Below the pieces are notes generated by a model. It saw nothing but the letters and a program-made list of their open reading frames with translations. It searched no databases and was not told the origin of the DNA. A stretch of 35,248 bases of DNA from an uncultured bacterium. Its GTDB lineage: Bacteria; Patescibacteriota; Minisyncoccia; Phycocordibacterales; PALSA-1337. A program made the position numbers and the translations under genes. The stretch covers positions 1 to 35,248 of the forward strand of contig CAIMKX010000031.1 of the NCBI GenBank assembly GCA_903842025.1, given 5' to 3'. Every line of letters starts with the position of its first letter. Position 1 is the stretch's first letter. Of this stretch, positions 15,078-21,751 are shown in pieces.

Positions 15078-15174
15078 GTGAATTCGAAACTGAATTCACA
15101 GTCGTTCATCCGAACGATTCCTGAGGTGATCTCGTGCATACTGCTTCAAATATATGTGCCTTCCAGAAGGAGGC
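15078..15174. other. Gene-free stretch with tandem hairpins (possible structured RNA)
   Basis: The 15008-15472 gap has no convincing ORF. After the xth terminator come a perfect 8-bp stem (GTGAATTC ... GAATTCAC, 15078-15099), a perfect 6-bp stem (TCGTTC ... GAACGA, 15102-15117) and a shorter near-stem at about 15158-15174. It does not resemble tmRNA, SRP RNA or RNase P RNA by eye. The remainder of the gap holds the 15369-15398 inverted repeat and a DnaA-box-like 9-mer. Confidence 0.35.
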
Positions 15175-15368
15175 TAGATGTGTGTGAGAAGAGTTGCGAG
15201 ACCATTTGCCAGAGCAATTGAAGGATGACGAAATCATTTTAAAAACGTTTTCGTTGCTTCACTAACACTAATGGAGACCTGTGTGCCTACCCACTATGTT
15301 TTGGAAAGAACTTTTGTTTGCTACCAAAATTTTTTCTATCTGATAACAAACTGACCCGGAGTAATTGT

Positions 15369-15398
15369 ATGTCCTTTATAGAATGATGTAAAGGACAT
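15369..15398. promoter_or_regulatory. ATGTCCTTTA inverted repeat
   Basis: ATGTCCTTTA (15369-15378) and its exact complement TAAAGGACAT (15389-15398), separated by 10 nt. A third half-site, TAAAGGACA, occurs at 15443-15451. It has the form of an operator or small hairpin, four nt before a TGTGGATAA 9-mer. Confidence 0.5.
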
Positions 15399-15401
15399 AA
15401 C

Positions 15402-15410
15402 TGTGGATAA
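15402..15410. promoter_or_regulatory. DnaA-box-like 9-mer
   Basis: TGTGGATAA, the exact complement of the TTATCCACA DnaA box. A single 9-mer has limited significance on its own. Confidence 0.4.
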
Positions 15411-15472
15411 CTATTGAGTATGTCTTTTAAGCAATATTTCTGTAAAGGACAAGCTAAAATAGCCCCAAAAAT

Positions 15473-16960
15473 CTAGCTTACGTGGTGTCGATTTCTTATT
15501 TGATTCAATTCAATCTTCTCAACTTTTTCTTTTTTTTCTTTACCTTTGTTGGCTAAGTCGGTTAATTCCTTGTCAGAAAGTTTGTTTAATTCTAGAGTTC
15601 TTTTCTCAAGATATTCTACATTGTTGAGATCAGGGTTATCCAAGACTTCTTCAAGCAAAGCATTCAAAAGAAGGCCAATTTTTGGGCCAGCTAGAAGATT
15701 TGATATCTTCATGATACGTTCCCCATCAATTTTGAGCATTTTCACAGAAACAGGATCTCTGAGTGCCTCTTCAATCATTGACTTATATTTTCTAAGTCTG
15801 TACGGGTTTTCCTTCGGACGACCGGTACCAATACGGTCACAAACACGTAGGTTCATGAGATTCCAGATGTTTTCCGGTCCAACATTAACAATCATGCGTC
15901 TGACAGCTGAAAGCGTAATTAGCTCAGGATCGGCGAAAAACATGTGCCACCTGACCAATTTGGTGACTTTTTCGATAGTTGCACGTGAAAACTTCATTCT
16001 TTCAAGGATTTTATGTGTTTCACATGAACCAACGATTTCATGGCCATAAAACGTTGGTTGATTTGTCTCACGTGAAAAGGCAGACGTTTTTGGCTTGCCC
16101 ACATCGTGAAAGAGGGCTGCTAGTCTCATTTCCAGGTCCAATTCCTTATCGGCAGAGTGTTGAGCTGTTCTAAGTAAATGCTCCCAAACGTCGTAAATAT
16201 GGGCTTGTGGCTGTTTGACTCCAATGCCATATTCGAGCTCGGGTACAATGAATTTGAGCAGGTTTGTTTCGTGTAACATTTCTATGCCCAGTTTCGGATT
16301 TGGAGACATAAGTATTTTGACGAATTCATCTCTAATCCTTTCTACTGAAACATCCTTAATCAATAAATTATGGCTTTGTATAGCCATTAGTGTATCTTTG
16401 TTGCACGTGAAACCCAATTCTACGGCTAATCTTATTGCCCTCATCATTCTAAGCGCGTCTTCATTAAAACGATCCAAGGGTTCACCTACGGTTCTAATTA
16501 CATTGTCTTTTAGGTCTTTAAAGCCTTCATACAGGTCAACAATGTCCTTAATAGCTCCATTGGACAGGCTAATGGCCATGGCGTTTATGGTGAAGTCGCG
16601 TCTTTTAAGGTCATCCTCAAGCTTGTCGCTGAATTTGATCTCATCCGGATGTCTGCGATCGGAATAACCCGATTCAACGCGATAGGGAGTAATTTCGACG
16701 CTTTTGAGAGTTGGTTCTTCGGTAGTCTCGTTGATAACGGCGACAGTGCCAAAAAGATTCTCATAAACAGTTTTAGGAAACAGACTTTGAATCTGGTCAG
16801 GCTTGGCGTTGGTTGTAATATCCCAATCTTTTGGTGTTCGACCTAATAGGATATCGCGGACACAGCCACCGACCAGATATGCTTGAAAACCACCTTTTTC
16901 GAGGGTTTCAACGACTGTTGTTATTTCAACAGGAATGGTGTTTTCTTTGACAGTTTTCAT
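15473..16960 (-). CDS. cca: CCA tRNA nucleotidyltransferase (class II) with HD domain
   Basis: Adds or repairs the 3' CCA of tRNAs without a nucleic-acid template. Visible: the class II head domain YLVGGCVRDILLG (GG at 31-32, RD at 35-36) with catalytic DWD at 45-47; the neck motifs RRDFTINAMAI and RFNEDALRMMRAIRLAVELGF; and a central HD domain (LAALFHDVGKP with CETHKILERMKFS). The 495-aa length fits the HD-containing form. The C-terminal tail is Lys/Glu-rich. None of the four tRNA genes nearby encodes CCA, so this enzyme would be essential for them. It is divergent from the HTH/LAGLIDADG-like gene at 17024 across a 63-nt AT-rich gap with a TATAAT close to its ATG. Confidence 0.95.
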   Translation of the reverse strand: MKTVKENTIPVEITTVVETLEKGGFQAYLVGGCVRDILLGRTPKDWDITTNAKPDQIQSLFPKTVYENLFGTVAVINETTEEPTLKSVEITPYRVESGYSDRRHPDEIKFSDKLEDDLKRRDFTINAMAISLSNGAIKDIVDLYEGFKDLKDNVIRTVGEPLDRFNEDALRMMRAIRLAVELGFTCNKDTLMAIQSHNLLIKDVSVERIRDEFVKILMSPNPKLGIEMLHETNLLKFIVPELEYGIGVKQPQAHIYDVWEHLLRTAQHSADKELDLEMRLAALFHDVGKPKTSAFSRETNQPTFYGHEIVGSCETHKILERMKFSRATIEKVTKLVRWHMFFADPELITLSAVRRMIVNVGPENIWNLMNLRVCDRIGTGRPKENPYRLRKYKSMIEEALRDPVSVKMLKIDGERIMKISNLLAGPKIGLLLNALLEEVLDNPDLNNVEYLEKRTLELNKLSDKELTDLANKGKEKKEKVEKIELNQIRNRHHVS

Positions 16961-17006
16961 GTTTATTATACTAACCTAGATTTGATTTTATTAAAATAAA
17001 ACTATG

Positions 17007-17015
17007 TGATATAGT
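17007..17015 (+). promoter_or_regulatory. Extended -10 for the HTH/LAGLIDADG-like gene
   Basis: TGA followed by TATAGT, only 8 nt before the ATG at 17024, so the mRNA would be nearly leaderless. The paralogue at 19395 has a matching TGATATAAT (19358-19366). Confidence 0.4.
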
Positions 17016-17023
17016 TATGTAAC

Positions 17024-17704
17024 ATGAAAGCTAGATTACAAGATAATAAACTAGTAATTGAACTGCGGAAACGAGGTTTCAGTTATAAAGAAATACAAGA
17101 AAATATCCCTGTTTCTAAAGGTTTGATATCCAGATGGCTTACGAATATATCTTTTTCTCCAGAAGAAGATGAACTTCTCAGATTACATCGAATTGATAGG
17201 CTGGAGCAGGGTAGACTTCAATCAATTTCGGTTAATCGGAAAAAGAGAATTGACAGGGAAATCAAGGCTTTTGAAGATGCGAAAACAATATTTGCACAGT
17301 ATCACAAAGATCACAGTTTTATTATCGGTGTAGTGTTATACTGGGCCGAAGGAGCCAAAAGTGGCGGGGGATTGCAGTTTGTCAATTCCGATCCGGCTAT
17401 GATCAATTTTATGTACAAATGGATACAGAAGTATTTGAAAATATCCAAGGATAGGATTGAATGCCGTTTGTTTACGCGCAGGACGGCCAGGCATGAGGAT
17501 TATTTGTCTTATTGGGCCGGAATGCTGAGTATCGATAGATCCTTGCTTAAAAAGACGATAATCAAACCGAGACGTCATGTCGTCAAAAACGACTCGAATT
17601 ATAAGGGCAGTATTCGGTTAAGTGTCACGAATGTATACGTTTTGAGGCTGATGAAGGCTTGGCAAAAGTTGGTTATGCAGTATTATGGTGAAATGCGCCC
17701 GTAG
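17024..17704 (+). CDS. HTH plus LAGLIDADG-like protein, 3' end overlapping tRNA-Arg
   Basis: A 226-aa protein with two parts. Residues about 5-50 are a helix-turn-helix (KLVIELRKRGFSYKEIQ then VSKGLISRWL). Residues about 95-225 resemble a LAGLIDADG-type homing-endonuclease fold: GVVLYWAEGAK could be the acidic motif, followed by LQFVNSDPAMINFMYKWI and a second half with YLSYWAGMLSID. It is clearly homologous to the split ORF at 19395-20075 (shared HTH, YW/YI-x-EG-x-K and VNSDP motifs). The reading frame ends in ATG CGC CCG TAG, whose last ten bases are the first ten of tRNA-Arg; the stop is tRNA nucleotides 8-10. The LAGLIDADG link is inference from motif shape; activity is unknown. Transcription through it would also make the tRNA. 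Confidence 0.75.
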   Translation: MKARLQDNKLVIELRKRGFSYKEIQENIPVSKGLISRWLTNISFSPEEDELLRLHRIDRLEQGRLQSISVNRKKRIDREIKAFEDAKTIFAQYHKDHSFIIGVVLYWAEGAKSGGGLQFVNSDPAMINFMYKWIQKYLKISKDRIECRLFTRRTARHEDYLSYWAGMLSIDRSLLKKTIIKPRRHVVKNDSNYKGSIRLSVTNVYVLRLMKAWQKLVMQYYGEMRP

Positions 17705-17768
17705 CTCAACTGGATAGAGCACTTGGCTTCGAACCAAGAGGTTGTAGGTTCAAGTCCTACCGGGCGTA
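17695..17768 (+). tRNA. tRNA-Arg (anticodon TCG)
   Basis: Complete cloverleaf: acceptor GCGCCCG with CGGGCGT (1-72 is a G-U pair), D arm GCTC...GAGC, anticodon stem CTTGG/CCAAG with loop CTTCGAA giving TCG, and T arm GTAGG TTCAAGT CCTAC. Discriminator A; no encoded CCA. The 5' ten bases are shared with the end of the upstream ORF. Confidence 0.97.
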
Positions 17769-17792
17769 CACGTGATATGAACATTGCAATGA

Positions 17793-17819
17793 CTTTTCAA
17801 ATAGTGCATACTTGAAAAG
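17793..17819 (+). terminator. Hairpin after tRNA-Arg
   Basis: CTTTTCAA and TTGAAAAG form an 8-bp stem around an 11-nt loop, followed by a T run. Probably ends the HTH-tRNA-Arg transcript. Confidence 0.6.
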
Positions 17820-17903
17820 CAATTTTTCGAATTGTTTATTCGCAACTACTCCGAGGCTTAGCGGGCTTGCCCGCCGTAGCTACGAGCGTAGCGAGTAGCG
17901 TAG

Positions 17904-17974
17904 GCGGGTATAGTTTAGTGGTAGAACGTATCGTTGCCAACGATAAGATGGGAGTCCGATTCTCCCTACCCGCA
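17904..17974 (+). tRNA. tRNA-Gly (anticodon GCC)
   Basis: Cloverleaf: acceptor GCGGGTA/TACCCGC, anticodon stem TATCG/CGATA with loop TTGCCAA giving GCC, and a T arm with loop GTCCGATT. Discriminator A; CCA not encoded. A GC-rich palindromic stretch (about 17859-17903) precedes it. Confidence 0.96.
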
Positions 17975-18016
17975 CTGCTTCGCAACCCCGTAATGCACGG
18001 GGTTGCTTCGCAGTGC
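17972..18016 (+). terminator. Hairpin overlapping the 3' end of tRNA-Gly(GCC)
   Basis: Arms 17972-17991 and 17997-18016 pair in two blocks (6 and 9 bp) around a symmetric CTTCG internal loop. No long T tract follows; it may be a processing or termination signal. Confidence 0.5.
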
Positions 18017-18115
18017 AGGCACTTGTGTAACAGAATACTCCTGTTATATGAGATGCGAAGCAGGACAGTAATATTTGACACATAAAGCCAGTGTGAAGGA
18101 CTTATTAACTGTGTC

Positions 18116-18197
18116 TGTGAATAATGTCCTCGTGGAATGGCTTAAAATCATAAAATAATAGACAAACAGTGGATAAGTCTGTGGATTATGTGCATAA
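18116..18197. other. Cluster of four DnaA-box-like 9-mers
   Basis: All in one orientation: TGTGAATAA (18116-18124) and TGTGCATAA (18189-18197) match the TGTGNATAA consensus; AGTGGATAA (18168-18176) and TGTGGATTA (18180-18188) each have one mismatch. They lie in AT-rich sequence just upstream of yraN. No dnaA, dnaN or rpmH is in the window, so this is not a confirmed origin. Confidence 0.4.
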
Positions 18198-18209
18198 AAG
18201 ACAAAAAAT

Positions 18210-18614
18210 ATGGCCTATAATCGTCAAATGAACAAAACCTATAATCATTCCAAGGGCAACAAAGGTGAAGATGTTGCCTGTAAATTCGTTGTTTCCAAGG
18301 GTTTTGAGATTGTCGAACGAAATTATCGCAGAGCCTGGGGTGAAATAGACATAATAGCCAAAAAGGACAATGTTGTGCATTTCTTTGAAGTCAAAAGCGT
18401 TACTTCTGATTATAATGAAACGCTTGGTGGCCATAAACCAGAAGAAAATGTCCATAATTTCAAAATTCGCCACATAAGACGGATGATAGAAACATATTTG
18501 GAAGAGAAGTGCGATGGCTTTGAGACAGATTTTAGCTTTCATGTCTTATGTGTATTCTTGAATATGCGAACCAGAAGGGCCAAGGTTGAATGGATCAATG
18601 ATTTGATTTTGTAG
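18210..18614 (+). CDS. yraN: YraN/UPF0102 family putative nuclease
   Basis: A 134-aa protein of the UPF0102 family, restriction-endonuclease-like fold with proposed roles in DNA repair or Holliday-junction-type processing. The family motifs are KGNKGEDVACKFV (E20), VERNYRRAWGEIDIIAKKDN (E45, D47) and FFEVKSV (E60, K62), giving an intact PD-D/ExK-like site. It is slightly longer than the usual ~120 aa, with an internal stretch around 65-80. The start could be 18210 or the ATG seven codons in (18228). DnaA-box-like 9-mers lie directly upstream and tRNA-Pro follows 33 nt after its stop. Confidence 0.88.
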   Translation: MAYNRQMNKTYNHSKGNKGEDVACKFVVSKGFEIVERNYRRAWGEIDIIAKKDNVVHFFEVKSVTSDYNETLGGHKPEENVHNFKIRHIRRMIETYLEEKCDGFETDFSFHVLCVFLNMRTRRAKVEWINDLIL

Positions 18615-18647
18615 AGATGAAACATATATGCTAGGATGATTTGACAC

Positions 18648-18720
18648 CGGAGCGTGGTGTAACGGCTAACATTCCTCTTTTGGGAAGAGGCGACTCCGGG
18701 TTCGAATCCCGGCGCTCCGA
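18648..18720 (+). tRNA. tRNA-Pro (anticodon TGG)
   Basis: Acceptor CGGAGCG/CGCTCCG, anticodon stem CCTCT/AGAGG with loop TTTGGGA giving TGG, and T arm CCGGG TTCGAAT CCCGG. Discriminator A, no CCA encoded. Starts 33 nt after yraN. Confidence 0.97.
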
Positions 18721-18724
18721 CAAA

Positions 18725-18785
18725 ATCGCAAATGCAAAATTGAAAAATCAAAATGGAAAATGACAAGGCAAAATGTGAAAACGAA
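18725..18785. repeat. Low-complexity intergenic repeat related to the rsmA arms
   Basis: AAAATG/AAAATC words with the block ATGACAAGGCAAAAT that also occurs, reverse-complemented, at the outer edge of the rsmA inverted repeat (about 1075-1100). It marks a dispersed family. Confidence 0.6.
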
Positions 18786-18794
18786 TCACGCCAG

Positions 18795-18875
18795 CCGCGC
18801 CCTCAGGCGGGAGAAGTGTCGCGTAATTCGAGCGAAGCGAGAATCGGAGCGACACTTGTCTCGCCGAGGCGCGGA
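18795..18875. repeat. Large imperfect GC-rich stem-loop
   Basis: CCGCGCC...GTGTCGC on the left pairs imperfectly with GCGACAC...GGCGCGG on the right, with a CGAGCGAAGCGAG-type centre. It lies immediately before the small membrane protein gene at 18899. Similar GC-rich palindromic islands occur near 17860 and 20780-20850. Confidence 0.65.
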
Positions 18876-18898
18876 GGTATTTTAAACTACAAAACCTA

Positions 18899-19324
18899 AT
18901 GATCAAAAAAATAGTAAACTTCTTTGATAAATTCGAGGATGTCGTACGAGGCCATTTGAGCCGATATCCCATTATCTATACGATCATTGGAGGTACTGCA
19001 ATAGTGCTTTTTTGGCGAGGGGTTTGGCATACGGCTGATATTCTTCAAGCAAAAGGTGGATGGCTAGGATGGTTATTTTACGAACCGATAAATATGGTTA
19101 TCGTAACAATGATTCTTCTGGCAACCGGTCTTTTTGTCTCCGCTTTTATCGGTCAAAGCATCGTGATCAGTGGATTGAAGAAAGAAAAGAAAGCGACGGA
19201 CAAGACTGACAAAGAAATAGCCGCTGAAGGACAAGAATTGAAGGAGATTCAAACTTCGATTCAGGAAATGAAGAAAGAAGTGGATGAGATAAAGGAGGTT
19301 GTGGAACAGAAAGATTCAAAATAA
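18899..19324 (+). CDS. Small two-TM protein with C-terminal coiled coil, unknown function
   Basis: A 141-aa protein without a named family. There is an amphipathic N-terminus (IVNFFDKFEDVVRGH), TM1 at about residues 24-43 (IIYTIIGGTAIVLFWRGVWH), TM2 at about 66-88 (INMVIVTMILLATGLFVSAFI), and a highly charged coiled coil from 93 to the end (Lys/Glu-rich, with EIQTSIQEMKKEVDEIKEVV). Topology suggests a small inner-membrane protein presenting a coiled coil on one face, perhaps for oligomerisation. It stands between tRNA-Pro and the split HTH/LAGLIDADG-like gene. Confidence 0.85.
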   Translation: MIKKIVNFFDKFEDVVRGHLSRYPIIYTIIGGTAIVLFWRGVWHTADILQAKGGWLGWLFYEPINMVIVTMILLATGLFVSAFIGQSIVISGLKKEKKATDKTDKEIAAEGQELKEIQTSIQEMKKEVDEIKEVVEQKDSK

Positions 19325-19357
19325 TTTTTCTATTTCATTTATTCAGAATATACTTTC

Positions 19358-19366
19358 TGATATAAT
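19358..19366 (+). promoter_or_regulatory. Extended -10 before the split HTH/LAGLIDADG-like gene
   Basis: TGA directly followed by a perfect TATAAT, 28 nt before the ATG at 19395. The same arrangement precedes the paralogue at 17024. Confidence 0.45.
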
Positions 19367-19394
19367 TACATCTGAGCAACTATAATTAGTTCAG

Positions 19395-20075
19395 ATGTAT
19401 TCAAAATCAATAAAAGGCGAGGCGATCAAATTGAGAAAAGAGGGCAATTCCTATTCAATTATTTCCTCGAAAATATCAGTGGCAAAAAGCACTTTGAGTG
19501 ACTGGCTCAAAGATGTACCTTTTTTGCCGAATAAACTTGTTTTACATAATAGATCATAAAATATTAATAACATTATTCGAATAAAAAGGGCGGATAAGAT
19601 GTCTTGTTATTTGAGGGCCTTAGAATATGGGAAAAATCAGATTGGAGAGCTAAATCAAAGAGATGTTTTTATGCTTGGTTTGGGTCTCTATATAGGGGAA
19701 GGTAGTAAAACTGCTAGTCAGATAAGAATCGTTAATTCTGATCCAAGAATAATCAGATTTTCAATGATGTGGTTCAGGAAGTGTTTCGGGCTAAATATAG
19801 ATAACTTTCGATTACGGCTACACATTTATCCAGATAATGATGAACAAACTGCTGTAAATTTCTGGAAAAATGCACTAGGAATGAAAAGAGAGCATATCCA
19901 GCAGTCCTATATTGATGTTCGGACGAATAAAAAGAAGAATAGGAAGGGAGTTTTACCATACGGTACGGCTCATTTGGGTGTCAGTAGTAATGGCAATAAA
20001 GATTTTGGAGTCTTGTTGCATCGGAAGATTATTGCTACTATTGATTTTGCTCTTAACCAAATATCGCGGGATTAG
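19395..20075 (+). pseudogene. HTH plus LAGLIDADG-like gene split by one in-frame stop, overlapping tRNA-Gly
   Basis: The paralogue of 17024-17704. The ATG at 19395 opens a 54-codon HTH part (IKLRKEGNSYSIISSKISV then AKSTLSDWL) ending in TAA at 19557-19559. The same frame stays open from 19560 through an ATG at 19599 to the stop at 20073-20075, giving GLGLYIGEGSKTAS, IRIVNSDPRIIRF and FWKNALGM, which align with the paralogue. So a single nonsense codon separates the two parts; the C-terminal 158-aa domain could still be made from 19599. The frame ends in CGG GAT TAG, the last ten bases being the first ten of tRNA-Gly(TCC). TAA is not reassigned in any CPR code known to me, so decay or a sequencing error is likelier than recoding. 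Confidence 0.75.
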
Positions 20076-20136
20076 TTTAGTGGTAGAATGACACACTTCC
20101 AATGTGTAGACGCGAGTTCGATTCTCGCATCCCGCA
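20066..20136 (+). tRNA. tRNA-Gly (anticodon TCC)
   Basis: Acceptor GCGGGAT/ATCCCGC, anticodon stem ACACA/TGTGT with loop CTTCCAA giving TCC, and T arm GCGAG TTCGATT CTCGC. Discriminator A; no CCA. Its first ten bases are the last ten of the split ORF. Confidence 0.97.
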
Positions 20137-20154
20137 CAAATAGTTCATTATTGT

Positions 20155-20541
20155 CTACTTGGTGTGATGACCAAGCTTATCGATCAGATAACCAATCACG
20201 AAAGCAATAGAGGTTGGCAGAATAACATAAACTACCACCCCTAGAGTAAAGAAAGTATCATGTGTGTTTCCAAAAAAACCTAGAAACATTTCTACTACAG
20301 CAAGAACAAGTACCGTAGCACTCAACGTCCATCTGTAGAAGCTTCTTCTATCAGCACCTTCCGAAATAGCCACCGAGTCACTTTTGTGATGATTATCAAG
20401 AATAGCGCCTATTACATATCCTACTAGTGCTGGTGCAAGAGCGAATGCAAATGACCAGTACCATGTATCAATAAATGCCGTCAATCCATAAACGACTGCA
20501 AGCACATATAATATAATCCCGACGATATATCTTTTTTTCAT
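20155..20541 (-). CDS. Four-TM small membrane protein, unknown
   Basis: A 128-aa hydrophobic protein, no family recognised. Predicted helices at about 4-20, 27-50, 70-90 and 95-121, with a short polar loop at 51-68 (NHHKSDSVAISEGADRRS) and a His/Lys tail. It lies on the minus strand between tRNA-Gly(TCC) and the hup 3' fragment, a region bounded by two near-identical tRNA 3'-end words (20120-20137 and 20844-20861), so it may be part of an inserted segment. Confidence 0.75.
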   Translation of the reverse strand: MKKRYIVGIILYVLAVVYGLTAFIDTWYWSFAFALAPALVGYVIGAILDNHHKSDSVAISEGADRRSFYRWTLSATVLVLAVVEMFLGFFGNTHDTFFTLGVVVYVILPTSIAFVIGYLIDKLGHHTK

Positions 20542-20613
20542 ACAAAAAGTATAGCAGATCTAAAGCAATAAATCCTTACAATGTATTGCTCGAAAATGAC
20601 TCTTTATATCACG

Positions 20614-20645
20614 AACATAAAAACGCCTTATGGCGGTTTTATGTT
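20614..20645. terminator. Duplicate copy of the hup terminator hairpin
   Basis: Same 14-bp stem as 22450-22481 with one mismatch (A opposite G). A second hairpin follows, whose stem differs from its counterpart by a compensatory pair (CAGTAAC/GTTACTG versus CAATAAC/GTTATTG). Confidence 0.7.
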
Positions 20646-20691
20646 CGATAGCAGTAACGAGATTGTTACTGTGATAGTGCTTAAGAAAACC

Positions 20692-20778
20692 TTATTTAAC
20701 AGCGTCCTTCAAAGCCTTGGCAGCGCGGAACTTAGGAACCTTCATGGCTGGGACTTTGATGGCCTCACCAGTGCGAGG
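20692..20778 (-). pseudogene. Truncated hup 3' fragment (28 C-terminal codons)
   Basis: Encodes the last 28 residues of HU (PRTGEAIKVPAMKVPKF and the following RAAKALKDAVK) plus stop, in the same orientation as the intact hup at 22537. Three base differences in 87, all synonymous. Downstream it keeps the hup terminator hairpins, so about 165 bp are duplicated. Upstream the homology stops abruptly at 20778, before a GC-rich low-complexity tract. Confidence 0.9.
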
Positions 20779-20843
20779 CTAGTAAGCCGAGCCGCGAGCC
20801 GGTGGCTAGCCCGAGCCGAGCTGGCGAGGCGAGAGGCAAAGCC

Positions 20844-20861
20844 GACTCTCCCATCCCGCAC
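20844..20861 (+). repeat. tRNA-Gly 3'-end-like 18-mer
   Basis: GACTCTCCCATCCCGCAC matches 16 of 18 bases of the tRNA-Gly(TCC) 3' end (20120-20137) in the same orientation. No tRNA body precedes it. It has the form of an attR-like remnant, but 18 nt is short. Confidence 0.4.
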
Positions 20862-20904
20862 TACTTCACTTTATTGTATAATAATATGGTATAGTATTTT
20901 CTAT

Positions 20905-21744
20905 ATGAAAAACTCTCAATATATTTGGCGAACTCAAAACGAAAAAGGTTTCGTCGTGCCAGTTATAATAATTATAGTTATTGTTTCAGTAATTATTGTT
21001 GCATATTTCAATCAGGACAAAATTCTCAATAGTAGCATTGGTCAATATTTTGGAAATAAATTTGGTATTTGTATAATCGAGGAAAATCTCGGGAAAGCTA
21101 TTTCTCCGAATATTGCGCAAGCTGTCGCGTTGAAGCACGCAAATGAAAATAATAAACCTTTCAAGTGGGTACCTGTAGGTTATTATTCTGTATTCGGGAG
21201 TGATAACGTAGTAAATTATTATGCGTTTATTTTTCGAAAGTCTGAATTTACAAAATATACGACATTAAATGATCTTGAGCAGAATGCAAGCAAATATTCC
21301 GATACGACGGCGAATGAAAGTGACAATAAGTATCGATTTAATGATATAGCATCTGTATTAACTGGCACAACAGAAGGAGATGCTCTAATTATCCGTCATT
21401 ATCGTGGTATTCCAGAGGTTGTTGGTAAGAAGATTGAAATAAAGAAATACATTGAGAATAAATACTCAGATAAAACAATTGGAAATATCATATCCGATAC
21501 GTCTATGGGCAAATTCTATTTTGAGATTGTCAATAAAACAAACAGTAAAGCAACCGGAGAAATTGTAGGCTTGAATTATTCTGTTATTTCCATGACTGAA
21601 CTGGTGAATTATCAGGATGAAATTAAGAACAGGACAAACAAACAGTATATGAGCTTTGATAAAAAAGAATGTGATAGCTACAAACAAGCTCTGAGCGAAA
21701 GAGAAGTCGATCTTAAAAATCAATGGGAAAAATATAACCAATAG
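20905..21744 (+). CDS. Membrane-anchored protein with pilin-like N-terminus, unknown
   Basis: A 279-aa protein. The start at 20905 is chosen because the in-frame sequence upstream translates the reversed hup fragment and a GC-rich tract. The N-terminus NEKGFVVPVIIIIVIVSVIIVAYF has a short polar leader, Gly-Phe and a long hydrophobic helix, recalling type IV prepilin-like signals but with Pro instead of Glu at position 5, so a simple signal anchor is as likely. The rest (about 45-279) is polar and external, with SPNIAQAVALKHANENNKPFK and a Lys/Glu-rich C-terminal helix. It is followed 7 nt later by 21752-22444, probably one operon. Both lie between the two copies of the hup 3' end. Confidence 0.8.
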   Translation: MKNSQYIWRTQNEKGFVVPVIIIIVIVSVIIVAYFNQDKILNSSIGQYFGNKFGICIIEENLGKAISPNIAQAVALKHANENNKPFKWVPVGYYSVFGSDNVVNYYAFIFRKSEFTKYTTLNDLEQNASKYSDTTANESDNKYRFNDIASVLTGTTEGDALIIRHYRGIPEVVGKKIEIKKYIENKYSDKTIGNIISDTSMGKFYFEIVNKTNSKATGEIVGLNYSVISMTELVNYQDEIKNRTNKQYMSFDKKECDSYKQALSEREVDLKNQWEKYNQ

Positions 21745-21751
21745 AATTTAC

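Noticed and set aside
15024-15174. tmRNA, SRP RNA or RNase P RNA
   Set aside because: None of their invariant core sequences is visible in either strand.
17867-18085. Small ORFs across tRNA-Gly(GCC)
   Set aside because: They read through a tRNA and its flanking hairpins; no start signals or conserved protein sequence.
19557-19559. Stop-codon recoding explaining the split ORF
   Set aside because: The interrupting codon is TAA, which CPR code 25 does not reassign, and conserved genes read through normally with the standard code.
20581-20904. Long N-terminal extension of the 20905 gene
   Set aside because: The extension translates the reversed hup fragment and a GC-rich tract; ATG 20905 is followed by a credible membrane anchor.
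20905-21000. True type IV pilin
   Set aside because: The hydrophobic N-terminus lacks the Glu at position 5 and has Pro instead; a signal anchor is equally likely.
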